This document shows, piece by piece, positions 23,685 to 36,280 of a DNA stretch of 64,000 bases. This stretch comes from Caprimulgus europaeus (taxonomy: Eukaryota; Chordata; Aves; Caprimulgiformes; Caprimulgidae). The notes below the pieces were generated by a model, which worked only from the letters and a program-made list of their open reading frames with translations, searched no databases and was not told the origin of the DNA. Position 1 is the first letter of the stretch. The number at the start of each line of letters is the position of its first letter. The DNA is taken from positions 40,415,515 through 40,479,514 of the forward strand of contig OU015528.1 of NCBI GenBank assembly GCA_907165065.1. The letters run 5' to 3'. The position numbers and the translations under genes were made by a program.

Positions 23685-25077
23685 AACACCTGAAATATAT
23701 AGGGAGAAAGGGAAGAAGATAATCCAAATCCTTCTAAGAGCTGGCTTTGCCATAAAATGGAGTAAGGTCAAGGGACATACACAGAAGATTCAGTTTTTCA
23801 GAATAAAATGGAGAGATGGATGTCTTCAGATCCCAATGGATGTAATTAATAAAATAACAGCTATGTTTCCACCAACTAACAAAAAGGAAGCACAAGCTTT
23901 CTTAGGTGTTGTGGGTTTCTGGAGAATGCATATTCCAAATTGCAGTCAGATTGTAAACCCTCTCTACCAGGTGACCTGAAAGAAGAATGATTTCACATAG
24001 GGTCCTGAGCAACAATAAGCCTTGAACAAATTAACCAAGAGATAGTCCATGCAGTAGCCCTTGGACCAGACTGGAGAGGACAAGATGTTAAAAATGTGCT
24101 CTACATCACAGCTGAGGAGAATGGCATTACCTGGAACCTCTGCCAGAAAACACCAGGAGAGATTCATGGTTGATTCCTTGGGTTTTGGGGAGTTGAGGAC
24201 ACAGAGGATTGGAGGCCCGATATACTCCGACTAAAAAAGACATATTAGCAGCTTATGAGGGAGTTTGAGCTGCTTCAGAAAGGATCGATACTGAAGCACA
24301 GCTCCTCCTGGAACTCCAATTGCCTGTGCTGGGCTGAAAATTCAAAGGGAGCATTGCCTCTACACACCATGAAACTGATGCCACGTGGAGGAAGTGGGTT
24401 GCACTGATCTCACAGAGGGCTTGAATAGGAAGTCCAGGAATACTAGAAGCGATCACGAACTGGACAGAAGGCAAAAAATTTGAAATGTCACCAGAAGAGG
24501 AAGTGACACATACTGAAGATGCTCTACCACACAATGAACTACAAGATAATGAGGAACAGTGTGTCCTGTTCACTGATGGCTCCTATGGTGTTGTAGGAAA
24601 ACATCAAAAGTGGAAAGCTGCTGTGCAGAGTCCAACCCAATGAGTTGCTGAGGCTGCTGAAGGAAAAGGTGACACCAGGTTAATGAAGAATGAACTCCAG
24701 TGGAACCAGAGCTGGCACCAAACAACTTCTGTGAGATCAACATCTTCAACCCGCAGACAATGAGCATGGAACAGGGCAAGATATGCCAGCGAAAAATTCT
24801 GGATGCAGCATGCCACAGAGACCACATATCATCCTCCTGCTGTGTCCAGTGTCACCTACTCCATTGACTGTCCAAAGTTTACATCATCTCTCCTGCCTTG
24901 AAGGACTGTCATGACAGATGGAACCCAAAGTTATGGACTAAATGAACTCAACAGGTATTGAAAAGGAATGGCCCATAAACTAAGGGGATAACATTTTTGT
25001 GTGTATATATATTGAAATCTATTGAGAAATGTGGAATCTGGGAATGACGTAAATTGTATGGAATAGAGGGTGGATTC
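23685..25077 (+). mobile_element. Endogenous retrovirus fossil, pol fragment (ERVL-like)
   Basis: Translated text typical of avian ERV pol is visible, such as KITAMFPPTN followed by AFLGVVGFWRMH near 23850-23935, which is the end of the reverse transcriptase and its connection to RNase H. More degraded RNase H-like text follows to about 24700, leading into sequence directly abutting the LTR at 25078. The 5' LTR, gag and the first part of pol were not found, so the copy is 5'-truncated, and it is broken by several lesions. Minus-strand open frames at 24253-24827 are antisense shadows. Confidence 0.8.
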
Positions 25078-25601
25078 TGTCCTGGTTTTGCTAAGATAGG
25101 GTTAATTTTCTTCTTAGTAGCTAGAATAGTGCTGTGTTTTGGTTTCAGTGTGGGATTTGTTGTGGGAAGAATGTTGATAACATACTAATGTATTTAGTTG
25201 TTGCTGGAAGTCCTAAGACTTAGTGTTTTGCTAGCCTACAAATGCAAAGCAGTAGGGGGGAGAGAAGGGAGGGAGGATGAAGTATAGTAATTAGCAAAAC
25301 CCAAAACTGACATTGGATATGCCAATGAGATATTCTATGTCATGTCATGTTCAATGTATTAATGAGTATTGACTAGAAAGCTGGTGATTCTCTCGGGGAT
25401 TGCTATTATATATATAGTATTGCTATTACTTTTCAAAGTTTATTTTACTGCAATTATTAAATTGCTCTTATCTCAACTTATAAAGTGTCTTTACATTTAC
25501 CCCTCCAATTCTCTCCCCTATTCCCTGGATGAAGGTGGGGAAAGATGGGGGGTGCGAGCAGCTGTGTGGTGTTTGCCTGCCAACCAAGTCAAACTACTGC
25601 A
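25078..25601 (+). mobile_element. ERVL-like 3' LTR
   Basis: It begins TGTCCTGGTTTTGCTAAGAT and continues with the conserved segments TTAATTTTCTTCTTAGTAGC and AATGTTGATAACATAC, ending near ACTACTGCA. A purine-rich stretch (GAATAGAGGGTGGA) just upstream fits a polypurine tract, which marks this as the 3' LTR of the fossil at 23685-25077. The same LTR type occurs in minus orientation at 40672-41345. It is clearly decayed and old. Confidence 0.85.
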
Positions 25602-25661
25602 CCTCTAATAGAAGATTTAGTCTGATATAAGGGATCTCTGCATAATACTTATTATAATTAT

Positions 25662-26445
25662 TACAGAATCACAGAATGCTAGGGATTGGAAGGGACCTTG
25701 AAGGATCGTCTAATCCAACCCCCCTGTCAGAGAAGGATCACTTAAAGTAGGTCACACAGGAACACAACCAGGTGGGGTTTGAATGTCTCCAGAGGAGACT
25801 CCACAACCTCCCTGGGCAGCCTGTTCCAGTGGTCTGTCACTCTCACAGTGAAAGTTTTTCCTTATTTTTACAAGGACAGAGTAGAGGAGGAGGAGTACCT
25901 CTCTTGATCTACTAACCACACCCCTTCTAATACACCCCATAATGCCACTACCCTTCTTGGCCACAAGGGCACACTGCTGGCTCATGGCCATCCTTCCGTC
26001 CACTGGGGCCCTCAGCTCCATTTCACCTATGCTGCTTTCCAACAGGTCTGTCCCCAACCTATACTGGTATGTGGGGTTGTTCTTTCCCAGATGTAAGACC
26101 CTACACTTGCTCTTGTTGTATTTCATTAGATTTGTCCATACCGAACTCTCCAGCCCGTCCAGGTCTCTCTGGATGGCAGCACAGCCTGCTGACGTGTCAG
26201 CCACTCCTCCCGGCTTTGTATCATCAGCAAACTTGCTGGCAGTGCACTCTGCTCCCTCATCCAGGTCGTTGATGAATATATTGAATAGTAGTGGTCCCAG
26301 TTCTAGCTCCTGAGGGATTCCACTAGACACAGGCCTCCAACTAGACTCTGTCCTGTTGACTACAACTCTCTGACTTCTTCCTTTCAACCAATTCACAATC
26401 CACCTCACTACCCCATCATCCAGACTACACTTATTGGCTCATGAA
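25662..26445 (-). mobile_element. CR1 LINE fragment with internal deletion
   Basis: The plus-strand left end, ACAGAATCACAGAATGCTAG, is the CR1 3' terminus, so the element reads on the minus strand. It covers the reverse-transcriptase palm, the C-terminal region and the 3' tail, and is 5'-truncated near 26445. About 300 bases expected between the thumb region (LLLLYSVLV) and the KNF segment of the C-terminus are missing. It lies only 60 bases past the LTR at 25078-25601, so two retroelements are adjacent here. Confidence 0.92.
25752..26408 (-). pseudogene. CR1 reverse-transcriptase remnant, 218-codon open frame
   Basis: This is the longest open frame in the window. It starts inside the palm (MRWIVNWLKGRSQRVV), passes a degraded SGIPQELELGP motif (normally [10 protein letters not shown]) and the catalytic FADDTK motif, which keeps both aspartates, then runs through HLGKNNPTYQYRLG and MSQQCALVAKK to LLLLYSVLV. 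There an internal deletion joins it to the C-terminal part, which is then read out of its usual frame to the stop. Fingers and endonuclease are missing, so no activity is expected. It stayed open by chance across the deletion. Confidence 0.88.
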
Positions 26446-28351
26446 AGAGAATGAAACCATGATATGATTATCTGAAGAAGGGGAAGATACTGTAACGTAT
26501 ATACCAGTCCAGAAATATTATATCTGTGAAATTTTCCCAATCCAGGAATATTAAATGTGTGAATCCTGAAAGCATCCATCTTTTTCTCTCTCTCTCTCTG
26601 TCTGTCTATATATTTACCTATCCATTTATCTCAAAATGCTAAAACTACATGTATTATTAGATAGTAATACAAAAAGAAAAGTTCATATGTTCTTATGTAT
26701 GACAGTTAAAAATTCAGGCAAAGCAACTTCATGATGTTATGTAAAGTAGTCATTAGGATTACAAGAAAAAAAGTTCTTAGTGATTCTGAAAACATTATGT
26801 AAGTACAAGAGTATTGGCTTTTTACAAATAAAAAACAAGTACTAGTGAGCTTGGTGTGAATCACTCTTCTAGAAAACAGAATATCAGCCTTGTCTGATTA
26901 ATTCAGCACCTTGGACCACTGATACAGAGCTAACAGAGCTGTGTATATTTTAAACTTCCTGGTTCTTCTTGTAAGAAATAGGATGTTGTTATCTAGAATG
27001 CAATTGCTTAACTGTTTAAGGGAAATGTTTTAAGCAAATAATCAAAATTGAGAGAACTAAGGAAGCAGTTGGAAAAGAGTGAAAGAAGCATATTATTTTT
27101 CTAAGTCTCCAGGAAAAGAAAAAAATCTTATTAATTTTTTTTTCTAATTTGTAGGCAGTTCCTAAAAAATAAAGATTTATTGATTTATGAAATATAAATC
27201 CAGAAGGAATAAGTTATTAACATCCTTTCATGTCTAAATCCTATTTAAATTGATTTCATTTAGTGAATTCTAGTCAGAATGAAAGTTTATCTCTGTGAGG
27301 AAGCATAAATGCTTTGCTTTAAAATTTACAAGTGTTTAAGAATTCTCCAAAGGCTAGTGCATCAGTTATTTAAACTTTAAAAAAATCTTATACTTTTAAA
27401 TTCTGTCTAGTTTCACTCTCAAAGTATTTGATCATATTGTAACTTAATGTTTAAATAATCTTTTTATCAGCTTCCTGCACTCAGATGTGTGTTTCCAGAC
27501 TACAGTCTGGTTACTGCCTCTTCTCTTTGCTACACCATTCAGAATTACTTTCTGGATATTTACCATAAAATTCCAAGTAGTTTCCTAATTTACTGTCTTT
27601 AAGAAAAATGTTTAATATAATTAATTAGATGCCAACAATCTTTTCCTGATTTATCATTAAATTACCTTTTAATTGTGTAATATGAATACATTACCATGTA
27701 ACTTTTATGTAAAGTCTGTAGCTTTTACATGTAAGTTTGACTTTTCTATTGCTGTATTACTGTAGACAACTCTTTCATTAGAAGCATAGTGTTTAATTTC
27801 CAAAGTCAGAATTACCTTTGTTATTAAAATAGATATGCATTCTTGGACTGGGATTCAGTGATTCACCTGACAAGCTGCAAGTCATTTGACTAAACATAAG
27901 CACCTAGTGATGTTTCAAAATAAGGGTATTTGGTATATCTGACAAAGGGCCAGTCAGATACCTGCACCTTTCAGGATTAGCTACTGGAGACTAAGTGTAA
28001 TATTAGGACATTTCAAAGAACCTTAAACATCCATGTTTGGAGACGGAATCCCATTTTTAGCATGTGCTGATAGATAAACTGAGCCACTCTTCAGTCTCTA
28101 TTTACTGTAATGAATAAGGGTTCAACCTTCTTTACCCACAAATAGACTTAGCAGCATTCAAACTGTCTTGTGGTGTCCTGTCCGGTCACCAACTGCCACT
28201 CCAGAAAGGCACAGGTCTGCTGTAATTTCTGCTAGTTCTGTATAGATTTACTGAATAAATTAGAGAAACTCAAATGACCCTGGATGTCTAGTTTTAAATA
28301 AATGAATTGAGCTGTGGATTTCCACTGACTGTCATGGAGGTTTAGACATCT
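26446..28351. other. AT-rich sequence without recognised features
   Basis: A short (CT)n/(CTGT)n tract lies at about 26584-26608. Otherwise no gene, transposon or RNA gene was recognised. Confidence 0.55.
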
Positions 28352-28630
28352 AGATCACATAGGATCAGAGAATAATTCAGATTGAAAGGAACCTCAAGAG
28401 GTCACTCGTCCAAACTCCAGCTCAAGCTCTCATATGAGCTCACTGCTAAGCCAAGGCAGTCTCCTAATCTACCTACTTGGTCTCCTGAGTGTCAGGATGG
28501 ACTTTTCTTTCACTTGAAGAAAGCTGTCCTTAAAGACCTGACAGATTTCTGGTTCTCTTTTGCCATTCAGAGCTGTGTCCCATGAGATATCACTTACCAG
28601 TTCCCTGAATAAATGAAAACCTGATGTAGC
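28352..28630 (-). mobile_element. Old, diverged CR1-like relic
   Basis: The text ATCACATAGGATCAGAGAAT, followed by GATTGAAAGGAACCTCAAGA, is a degraded version of the CR1 3' end in minus orientation. The following ~200 bases resemble an older CR1 subfamily rather than the copies at 25.7 or 59.9 kb. Boundaries are approximate. The plus-strand open frame 28382-28585 is antisense to it and not a gene. Confidence 0.5.
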
Positions 28631-29065
28631 TCAGGGTGCTAAATCCTGCTACTGTGTTCCATCCCTCCATTCAGGATGTTGAACTCCATTATTTCCCATC
28701 ACATGCAGACATCCATGTTAATATGTCTTAATATGGAACTGTAATGCACGCATACATCCTGAAGTATTTGAATCTTTTTCTTTGTTTTCTCATTCTTTCT
28801 GAAGTCCCAGTCATATGTTATTGTAATTGTTATCCCCCCTTCCAAACTGATTATTTTTTATATATTAAATTCCCATCTGCTTAAACATAACATCCTTAAG
28901 CAATTATCAAATGTAGAATAAACTTACCATTTAGAACTACTATTGAGTACAGACTACTGTATTTCACCTCAGATATTCAAATTCAACACGTAAGAACAGG
29001 AGACTAGTTTTAAAAAAATGAAAAGAATATATGTATAATCTAAGAATTCAGTCCACAAATCCTCC

Positions 29066-29107
29066 TTTTTTGTTTTGTTTTGTTTTGTTTTGTTTGTTTG
29101 TTTTTTT
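29066..29107. repeat. (TTTTG)n/(TTTG)n microsatellite
   Basis: About five TTTTG units followed by TTTG units, 24 bases before the CR1 3' end at 29131. On the minus strand it reads as A-rich sequence just downstream of the CR1 terminus. Confidence 0.85.
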
Positions 29108-29130
29108 CCAACAATCCCCAGACATGCTGT

Positions 29131-30065
29131 TAGAATCACAGAAACATAAAATGGCTTGGCTTGGAAGGGACCTTTAAAAGTCATCTCATCCAACCCTGTA
29201 GCAGTGAACAGGGATATCTTCAACCAGATCAGATTGCTCAGAGCCCTGTCCAATCTGACCTTGAATATTTCCAGGGATGAGACTTCTACCACCTCTAAGG
29301 GAAACTGTTCCAGTGTTTCACCACCCTCATTGTAAAAAAGTTCTTTCTTATATCTAGCCTAAATCTACTCTCTTTTGTTTAAAACTAATATTCCTTGTCC
29401 AATCACTAAAGGTACTCATTAAGTATTGAAAGACCACAACAAAATCTCCCTAGATCCTTCTCTTCTCCTGTTGGCTGAACAACACCAACTTCTCAGCTTT
29501 TCCTCATAGAAGAATTGTTCCAGCCCTCTGATAATTTTTGTTGCCCTCCTCTGGACCTGCTCCACAGGTATTTCTCTTGATGTGAACTCCAGAGCTGGAC
29601 ACGGTAGTCCAGGTGGGGCTCACCAGGGTGAAGTAGAGGGGCAGAATCACCTCCTTCAGCCAGCTGATTATGTTTCTTTTGGTGCAGCCCAGGATACGGT
29701 TGGCCTTCTGGGCTGTGAGTGCACATTGTCAGCTCATGTCCAGCTTTTCATCCACTAGTATGCCTAACTCCTCGGTAGGCCTGTTCTCAATGGTCAATAA
29801 CTCATGAGGTTCACACAGGCCCACTTCAACTAGGTCAGGTTGTTCAGAGCCCCATCCTACCTGACCTTGAATGTTTCCAGGGTTGGTGCTTCTACCAGCT
29901 CTCTGGGAAATCTGTTCCAGTGTTTCATCACCCTCACTGTAAAAAATTTCTTCCATATAGCTAGTCTAAATCTACCCTCCATGATCTTCCCAGAGACAGA
30001 GACAAGGCTAACAGTTTGGTAGTTCCCAGGGTCCACCTTTCTACCCTTTTTAACAAGGTCATGGC
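29131..30065 (-). mobile_element. Rearranged CR1 LINE, three segments out of order
   Basis: Reading 5' to 3' on the minus strand: 30065-29979 is reverse-transcriptase N-terminal text (KKGRKVDPGNYQTVSLVSVS); 29978-29824 is a piece of the far C-terminus and 3' region (KKFFTVRVMKHWNRFPREL); and 29823-29131 goes back to the palm end (GLCEPHEL, equivalent to the WACANLM region) and continues through LGILVDEKLDMS to the CR1 3' end at TAGAATCACAGAAACATAAA. The middle ~155 bases are therefore a second copy of 3' sequence replacing most of the palm. It may be a fragment of another CR1 inserted or joined during reverse transcription. All frames are broken. Confidence 0.85.
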
Positions 30066-32386
30066 ATCTTAAGCATGATGAATATTTATTATGGTTCTCA
30101 TCTAGAAGACAGACAGCACCAGTTTCAAAAAGCTTGCATTTCCGAATCAAGTACACTGCTGAACAAATTTTTAATTTGCTGTATTTGTTACATTATTCTA
30201 AGTGTGCTGATGCCTTTCTATAGCTTTACTCTTCTCACCAGACAGCTATGTGAGAATGCAGGAACAAAGTAAATTAAAATAGTTTATAAAATAAAGAATC
30301 AAACTGTGGAATGAAGTATGAAATGACATCTGCTTTTACAGTAAACACTTTTCATGCTTCTTGGAGTGTGTATTAACCCAGGATGTTGTAGCACAATCAA
30401 GAAAACATAAGAGAGCTGGTTCTTAAGGAAATGATTGTTACAGGATAGGTTTCTGAGCTTTATTAGAATATAATTAAGATTTATAAACTTCTCTTAATGG
30501 TAATTCAATTTTGCTTTGTTAGAAATAAATCTGAATTATGACGCTTATGTGGTACTTTTATAGCACCTAGGAAAACCCTGTGTAAAAAGAACAATCACAG
30601 ATCTTTTCCATAATAAGAGAAAGAGAATGAAAACAGAAAACAAAAATATGTCATAAATTGGCTGCATTCAGAATAAATGTTGATAGAGCTGAATCCTTTA
30701 TTCTTACTGTTTGAATTGAAAAAGACAAAATGCAATTTCATCTACTTACAGATAATGATTGGCACAGTATCAAGGAAATTGCACAGCTACCAATATAATT
30801 CCCTAAAGAAAGCATCATTATTCAATGAAAATGTACAATTTTTAAACTTTTTAAAACCACCACATACAAATGGCTCTGATTTCTTACCTTGTTTTATATG
30901 TAAGATCCATAAAAAAGAATGAGGATCTTTTGTTTAAGAACACAATAAAATGGTATTACTGAATACCAATTTTTTTCTGATAAATTTGTACGAAGTAGTA
31001 ATTCAGTGAAAGAGAATATTAGTGTCTGCCCTCCCCATCTTTTTCTGAATACATGTACAATATAATCATAGGAAATGCATGTTTTACATGGGGAGATGAG
31101 TTGCCTGGCAACAACACCAGTGTCAATTTCTTTTCAGTATGCAGTGTGCCTCCGTGTCTAGAATTCTATTTATCTTCATTAGACCTAAGTAATTTAGGTT
31201 GTCAAATCTCTGGTGACCATTAGGTATCTGATAACCACATATTTCGTGCTCAACCAGACACACATACAAGCAAAATAAAAACAGCGTAAACTCTCTACCC
31301 CATATTTCCAGATTACAACATCATTAACACTGGAGTGTTACCACTCTTCTTTGTTCCCTATTCTGATTGGTATCCATCAAGAAAACTATGCCAATGGAAA
31401 GTGAAGACCAGACCTTAATCATCAGTCCTCCTTTAAACAGTGGTATTGTTCAAACTATGACTATCTTAGCATAACTAAGTCTCTTGTATTTCAGTTAAAA
31501 ATTCTTAAGAAGATTTTTCCAGTGTATTGCCCAATAAGACTGGCAAATTGATTAAAGTAATTAAAAGCAAGTTTGCATCACTATGTACACAATTACAATT
31601 TATTTGAAAAAAAACAACTAACCAACCAGAAAAAGCCCTGAAAATCCAAACAACAACAAAAACAACCCTATATATCTCTGCATGTCTGTATGTGTCTATA
31701 TAGAGAGATATACGTACATAAATACACATACATCTATAAAAATATTTGTATGCATGTACGTATCTGTATATGTATGTAAAAACCCCTGAAATTTCTACCC
31801 CAAGCTGTGCTGCAGTGGCAATACAGAAATTGCCAACTAAGTCACAGTCATCTTGCGATGATTTATTCATCTTCAAAAGAAAAAATATATGCAGCTGATC
31901 ATAAGATTTCCCAGGCAACACAGAGAATGGCACCTCTCATATGCATAAGATTTCAAAAAATCCTTACATTAAATAGGTAAATGTTGAAGATGTTTCTTAT
32001 TAATTATATCTAGCTTACAAAAGCTTAACACTACAGAGTGTTTCTGTGAGAGACCGTGTTTCTACAGCATATGCCAAGGGTTATAGAGAAACATAAAGAG
32101 GCTTAGAGACAGTAAAATGGGAAGGGAAAAAACAGTTTATTCTTATTTAACCTGACCCTTTTACCTGTATTGGATATTCTTCTGGCAAAGGAGAGACTTT
32201 ATATAAGAATACCAATATTAGCCATTTAAATACTGCCAACATATGTGTGGAAATGTTTTTTTTTTTATCCTTTTGAATGTGTAACATAACGTGCCACAGT
32301 AGATGAAGTGGAAACAAAGTGGAAGTTCTGTTTTTTTAAAAAATAACCTCATCTTACTTATATATACTACGCTTTCTGAACTGAAT
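30066..32386. other. AT-rich sequence without recognised features
   Basis: It contains a TA/TATG-rich low-complexity patch at about 31680-31790, which produces a spurious minus-strand open frame (31505-31933). No gene or transposon was recognised. Confidence 0.5.
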
Positions 32387-32953
32387 CCATTTTTAAAAAA
32401 GGTAAAAAGTAGGACCCTGGGAACTACCGACCTAGCAGTCTCACCTCATTGTCTGGGAAGATCATGGAACTGATCCTTCTAGAAGCTACACTAAGGCACA
32501 TGGCTTCAGTAAGGGCAAGTCCTGCCTGACAACCTACAGGTCTTCTATGATGGTATGACTACATCAGTGGAAAAGGGAAGAGCTGCAAATGTCATCTATC
32601 TCGACTTCTTTCTGTAAGGCCTATGGTATGATCTCCTACAATATCCTTCTCTTTAGATTAGAGAGACATGGATTTGATGAGTGGACTGCTTAGTGGATGA
32701 GAAACTGGTTGGATAATGTCATATCCAGAGGGTAGTGGTCAACAGCTCAATGTCCAGATGGAAATTGATGACAAGTGGTGTCCCTCAGGGGTCCATATTG
32801 GGACCAGTACCATTTAAGATCATTAATAACAGACAGTGGGATCAAGTGCACCCTCAGCAAGTTTGCTGATGACACCAAGCTGAGTGGTGCAGTTGACACA
32901 CCTGAGAGGCAGGATGCCATCCAGAGAGACGTGGGCAAACTTGAAAAGTGGTC
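32387..32953 (+). mobile_element. CR1 LINE fragment truncated at both ends
   Basis: The fragment carries degraded reverse-transcriptase text: GNYRPSSLTSLSGKIMELIL near the start, then the palm with [11 protein letters not shown]-like text and [10 protein letters not shown] (32855-32890) with both catalytic aspartates. It stops abruptly at about 32953 without a CR1 3' end. Around 32500 the text jumps from GGCACATGG directly to CTTCAGTAAGGG; about 40 bases usually found there are missing, and the junction shares ATGG with both sides. Several stops and frame changes make it a dead copy. Confidence 0.88.
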
Positions 32954-35900
32954 ATGATAGCTATCAGGGAAGCTCATATATTCATATGCGATTGTATATA
33001 CCTAAATTTAAGTGCCAGTCTTAACTGAATCCTACATAGCAGTCACATTCCACACAAATTCCAATTTATTTTCTTAATGTAAATGTGAAATGTCATGCAA
33101 TATAATCTAATAAAGTAGTATATTTCTACAATACTTAGTGGGTATAAACACAAAAATTTTCTTTGCTCAGAAGATTTTTCTTTGCTTCATAAACATGGCA
33201 AACAAACTCTCAATAATAACAGATTATGAATAATCAACAGGAAAGGAGATCTATTTGAATGCCAAACATACTGTTCTATATAAATGAAATAAATGTATGG
33301 GTAGAATACTGTATGATAAAAATTATAATGATTAATTCATTTGTTGCAGAATCCTATGGATAAACAAAATCAGTACTTTCCTAGAGTCCAAATGAATGCT
33401 GTCCAATCCTGACAGAAAAAAAATCCAGTAAGAATATATTATTTAGAATAAATTCCTTATTAATATCTTTATTCCAATTACCCGTTATCTCAAAGGATAA
33501 GGGGAATAGACTACTCAACAAAGTATCCTTCTTTTATTGCTATGAAGGATTTAATTAATATGAAAATATTTCCTGTATTTATATTTATTTTCAAGTCAAT
33601 ATTTTATTCCCTAGGATTTCTGTTCTTTATGAAACTACATTTAATATGCACTTCTCAATACTAAAGCAAAATTCATGGGATGAAAAGAAAAGCAATAAAG
33701 AAACATTCCCATTTTTATATTGAGGAAAGCTGATAGATCATAGACTAAAAAGACTAATTAGAATCAGGTATATATGCATGTACGTATATATATATATGTA
33801 TACACAAATATTTCAGGGTTTTTTTGTTGATCCTAATTATCTAAAGGAATGTGCTTTAATTTTTATATTGAGCTTTTTGATATAAACAAAGAGATACTGT
33901 GCATTAGTCATATGTTTTCTTCAAGTCTATTTAACTATTTCCTAAGAAATCACTGTATTAGTTATACAAAATTTGGTTAGTTTCATTTGTAGCTCGAACA
34001 ACATCTAGAGCATTAAAGAATATGAAAATTTTAGCTCCAGATTTCTTTCATAAGATATATTTGGAAACAAACAAACAAACAAACAAACAACAAAAAAAAC
34101 AAAACAAAACAAACCAGAACAAAAAACGTGTGGAATGCACTTAAAACGAGAGCAGAGGTAAAGAAATTAAAAGCAAAAATTAAACTGTGTCTTTGCTATT
34201 TTTATTGTCAATGCAGAGAAAACCTGTGTTTCAATAAAATGTTCAGCTAATAGTTCCTATAATTGACAAGACTAAATTCTACTACTAACTACTTCAGTTA
34301 GTAACAGAAGCAACTTGCAAAATTTCTAGAATTCCAAATCAGTTGCCACTAGAATTGCAGTAGTGTTGGTAATCATAGTTTCAAAGTTACTTCCCAGGGA
34401 AAAAGTACAGTATTAAAAAAACCCCACCACAATATCAGCTGTGTTCTTCTGATCTTATTGCCAAATTATTGTTCCTTTCGCCTTTCTGATTTGTGTCACC
34501 ATAATGAGTAATTTAGCTAGAAACAAACTCCTAATATGATTATTTGTCTTTATCAGAAAGCAGTAAATTTTCGTTATATTAATCTATCTTGTACATTGAC
34601 ACATATTTCTATTTATGGCTTGCAGGTACATTAACGAGTAAATCACAGGTGGCCGTAGGGTGCCTGAGGATGCACATGTATTGTTTTAATTGTTGATGAA
34701 ATTTTAATACACTAGTATTCAGACGTCCAAATTTAATTCTCTTAAAGAAAGTTTACCTTGGATGGTAATAGATGCAGTATTCAAAATCCAAATATTTCAT
34801 ATGTATATTCATATTCCATATGAAGTCCCTATGAATATTTACATTACATCTATTTCTATATATGTCCTATTAAATTAAAACAGTATGCAAAATGTAGTGA
34901 CATTGCACAGATTCATTTAAAAATAATTTTAAAAAACCTCGGTGTAAAAAGAAATCTCATATCTTCCTCTTTCTCATCTTGTAGAAGTCTCCAAAAAAAC
35001 AATAATAAACTACTTTGTAGATTACTTTTCTCATGCTGTAAATATTTTTCCCTTTACTTCATTAAGTAATAGATGATTGCATTCTGAGTTTTGGTATTGT
35101 AAGGAAAGATTAGCTGAGATTTTGACTTTCACAAATAGTATAAAGCTTTGGTTTAAAGGATCTACTGTAAAATGTCTCCCACAATATCTCCATTTGGAAC
35201 TGCTTACTTTTTTTTGGAGAGTTAAAGTACTCTATAAACTAACTTCAAGAAAAACTTAATAATCTACCCACCTACAATTCTCATTGTTTTCCAGAGTATT
35301 ATTTTCAATTTTGTGGTAATCTCAAAAAGACTATTTTGTAAACCACACATACTGTAAAAGATAGATAGTATGTAGAGATTTCACATTTCATTTGGAAATT
35401 GATGGACCTCTGGCATAAAAAACTGATGTAAAATATCAGCTCTTTATCAGAGACTGTCAAGAAAGTAATGGTGTATTTCTGGTATCATAAGGAGTTTTAA
35501 ACTACTATGCATATCAATAGTTTTAACATAAATTTTATTAAAATAGGTTTTAGTACAGCTATAAGGTCTTAACAGATATTTAGCCACTGAAACTTGTAGT
35601 ATTATTTGCAATTCCTTTAGGAAACTTAAATATTTTTTTCTTACTGAAAACTGAAATGCAAAGTTTGTTTTCTATCTTTTTCTCTTTCCCTCTTTTGTAC
35701 CCTCCATTCCCCTCTCCTCATACACACGTCCTCACCTTCCATGCAATTAAACCACACTCTGTTTCTTCATGTCTTCTAATAACTATCTCTAGTATGAAAA
35801 ATCAAAGTGAAAAAAATCTCTTGAACCATACTGTAAGAAGGAACATCATTTCTGACGCAGTAAGAAATATCTCCTAAGATAACCTCTATAATGCTCCAAA

Positions 35901-36280
35901 ACAGTCCAAGTAGAGTTATAAAAAATAAAAAGCTTTGGAACACAGTTCCACAATTACAACTGCAATTGTCTAATTATTTACAAAAATGTAATTTTAGAGA
36001 CAGACACGTGAACCAGTTAGGACATAAAAGCAAATAAGCTATTCCATTAATAAACATAGTATTCTTATACCTGATGGTTTTAAGACTGGACAGAAAGCAC
36101 TGGTCTGACTCTACATATCCTCAGTTCAGTTGTTTGAGACTACCTTACTTTTATTAGATTTTATTTGCTTGTTTAAGTGTAAGAGAAGCTTAATCCTAGA
36201 CTATTAACAAAACTTTTTCATGAAAAAAATGTAGTTTTCTTTCTCTACAGGATACTAGAGAATGATTGGTTTACTGTTTC
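32954..36280. other. AT-rich sequence without recognised features
   Basis: Only low-complexity patches are seen: a TA-rich stretch at about 33770-33805 and the (AAAC)n tract listed separately. Small open frames (35077-35259, 35656-35877) have no support. Confidence 0.5.
34065..34113 (+). repeat. (AAAC)n/(AAAAC)n microsatellite
   Basis: About six AAAC units followed by AAAAC units with one interruption. Similar A/C-rich tracts recur at 37055-37080, 46755-46890, 61094-61131 and 63890-63925. Confidence 0.9.

Noticed and set aside
24253-24827. Minus-strand open frames of 73-106 codons
   Set aside because: They run antisense to the ERV pol fossil and have no domain of their own.
31505-31933. 142-codon minus-strand frame
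   Set aside because: Runs through a TATG/TACG-rich low-complexity patch giving Tyr/Ile/Arg-rich text; likely spurious.
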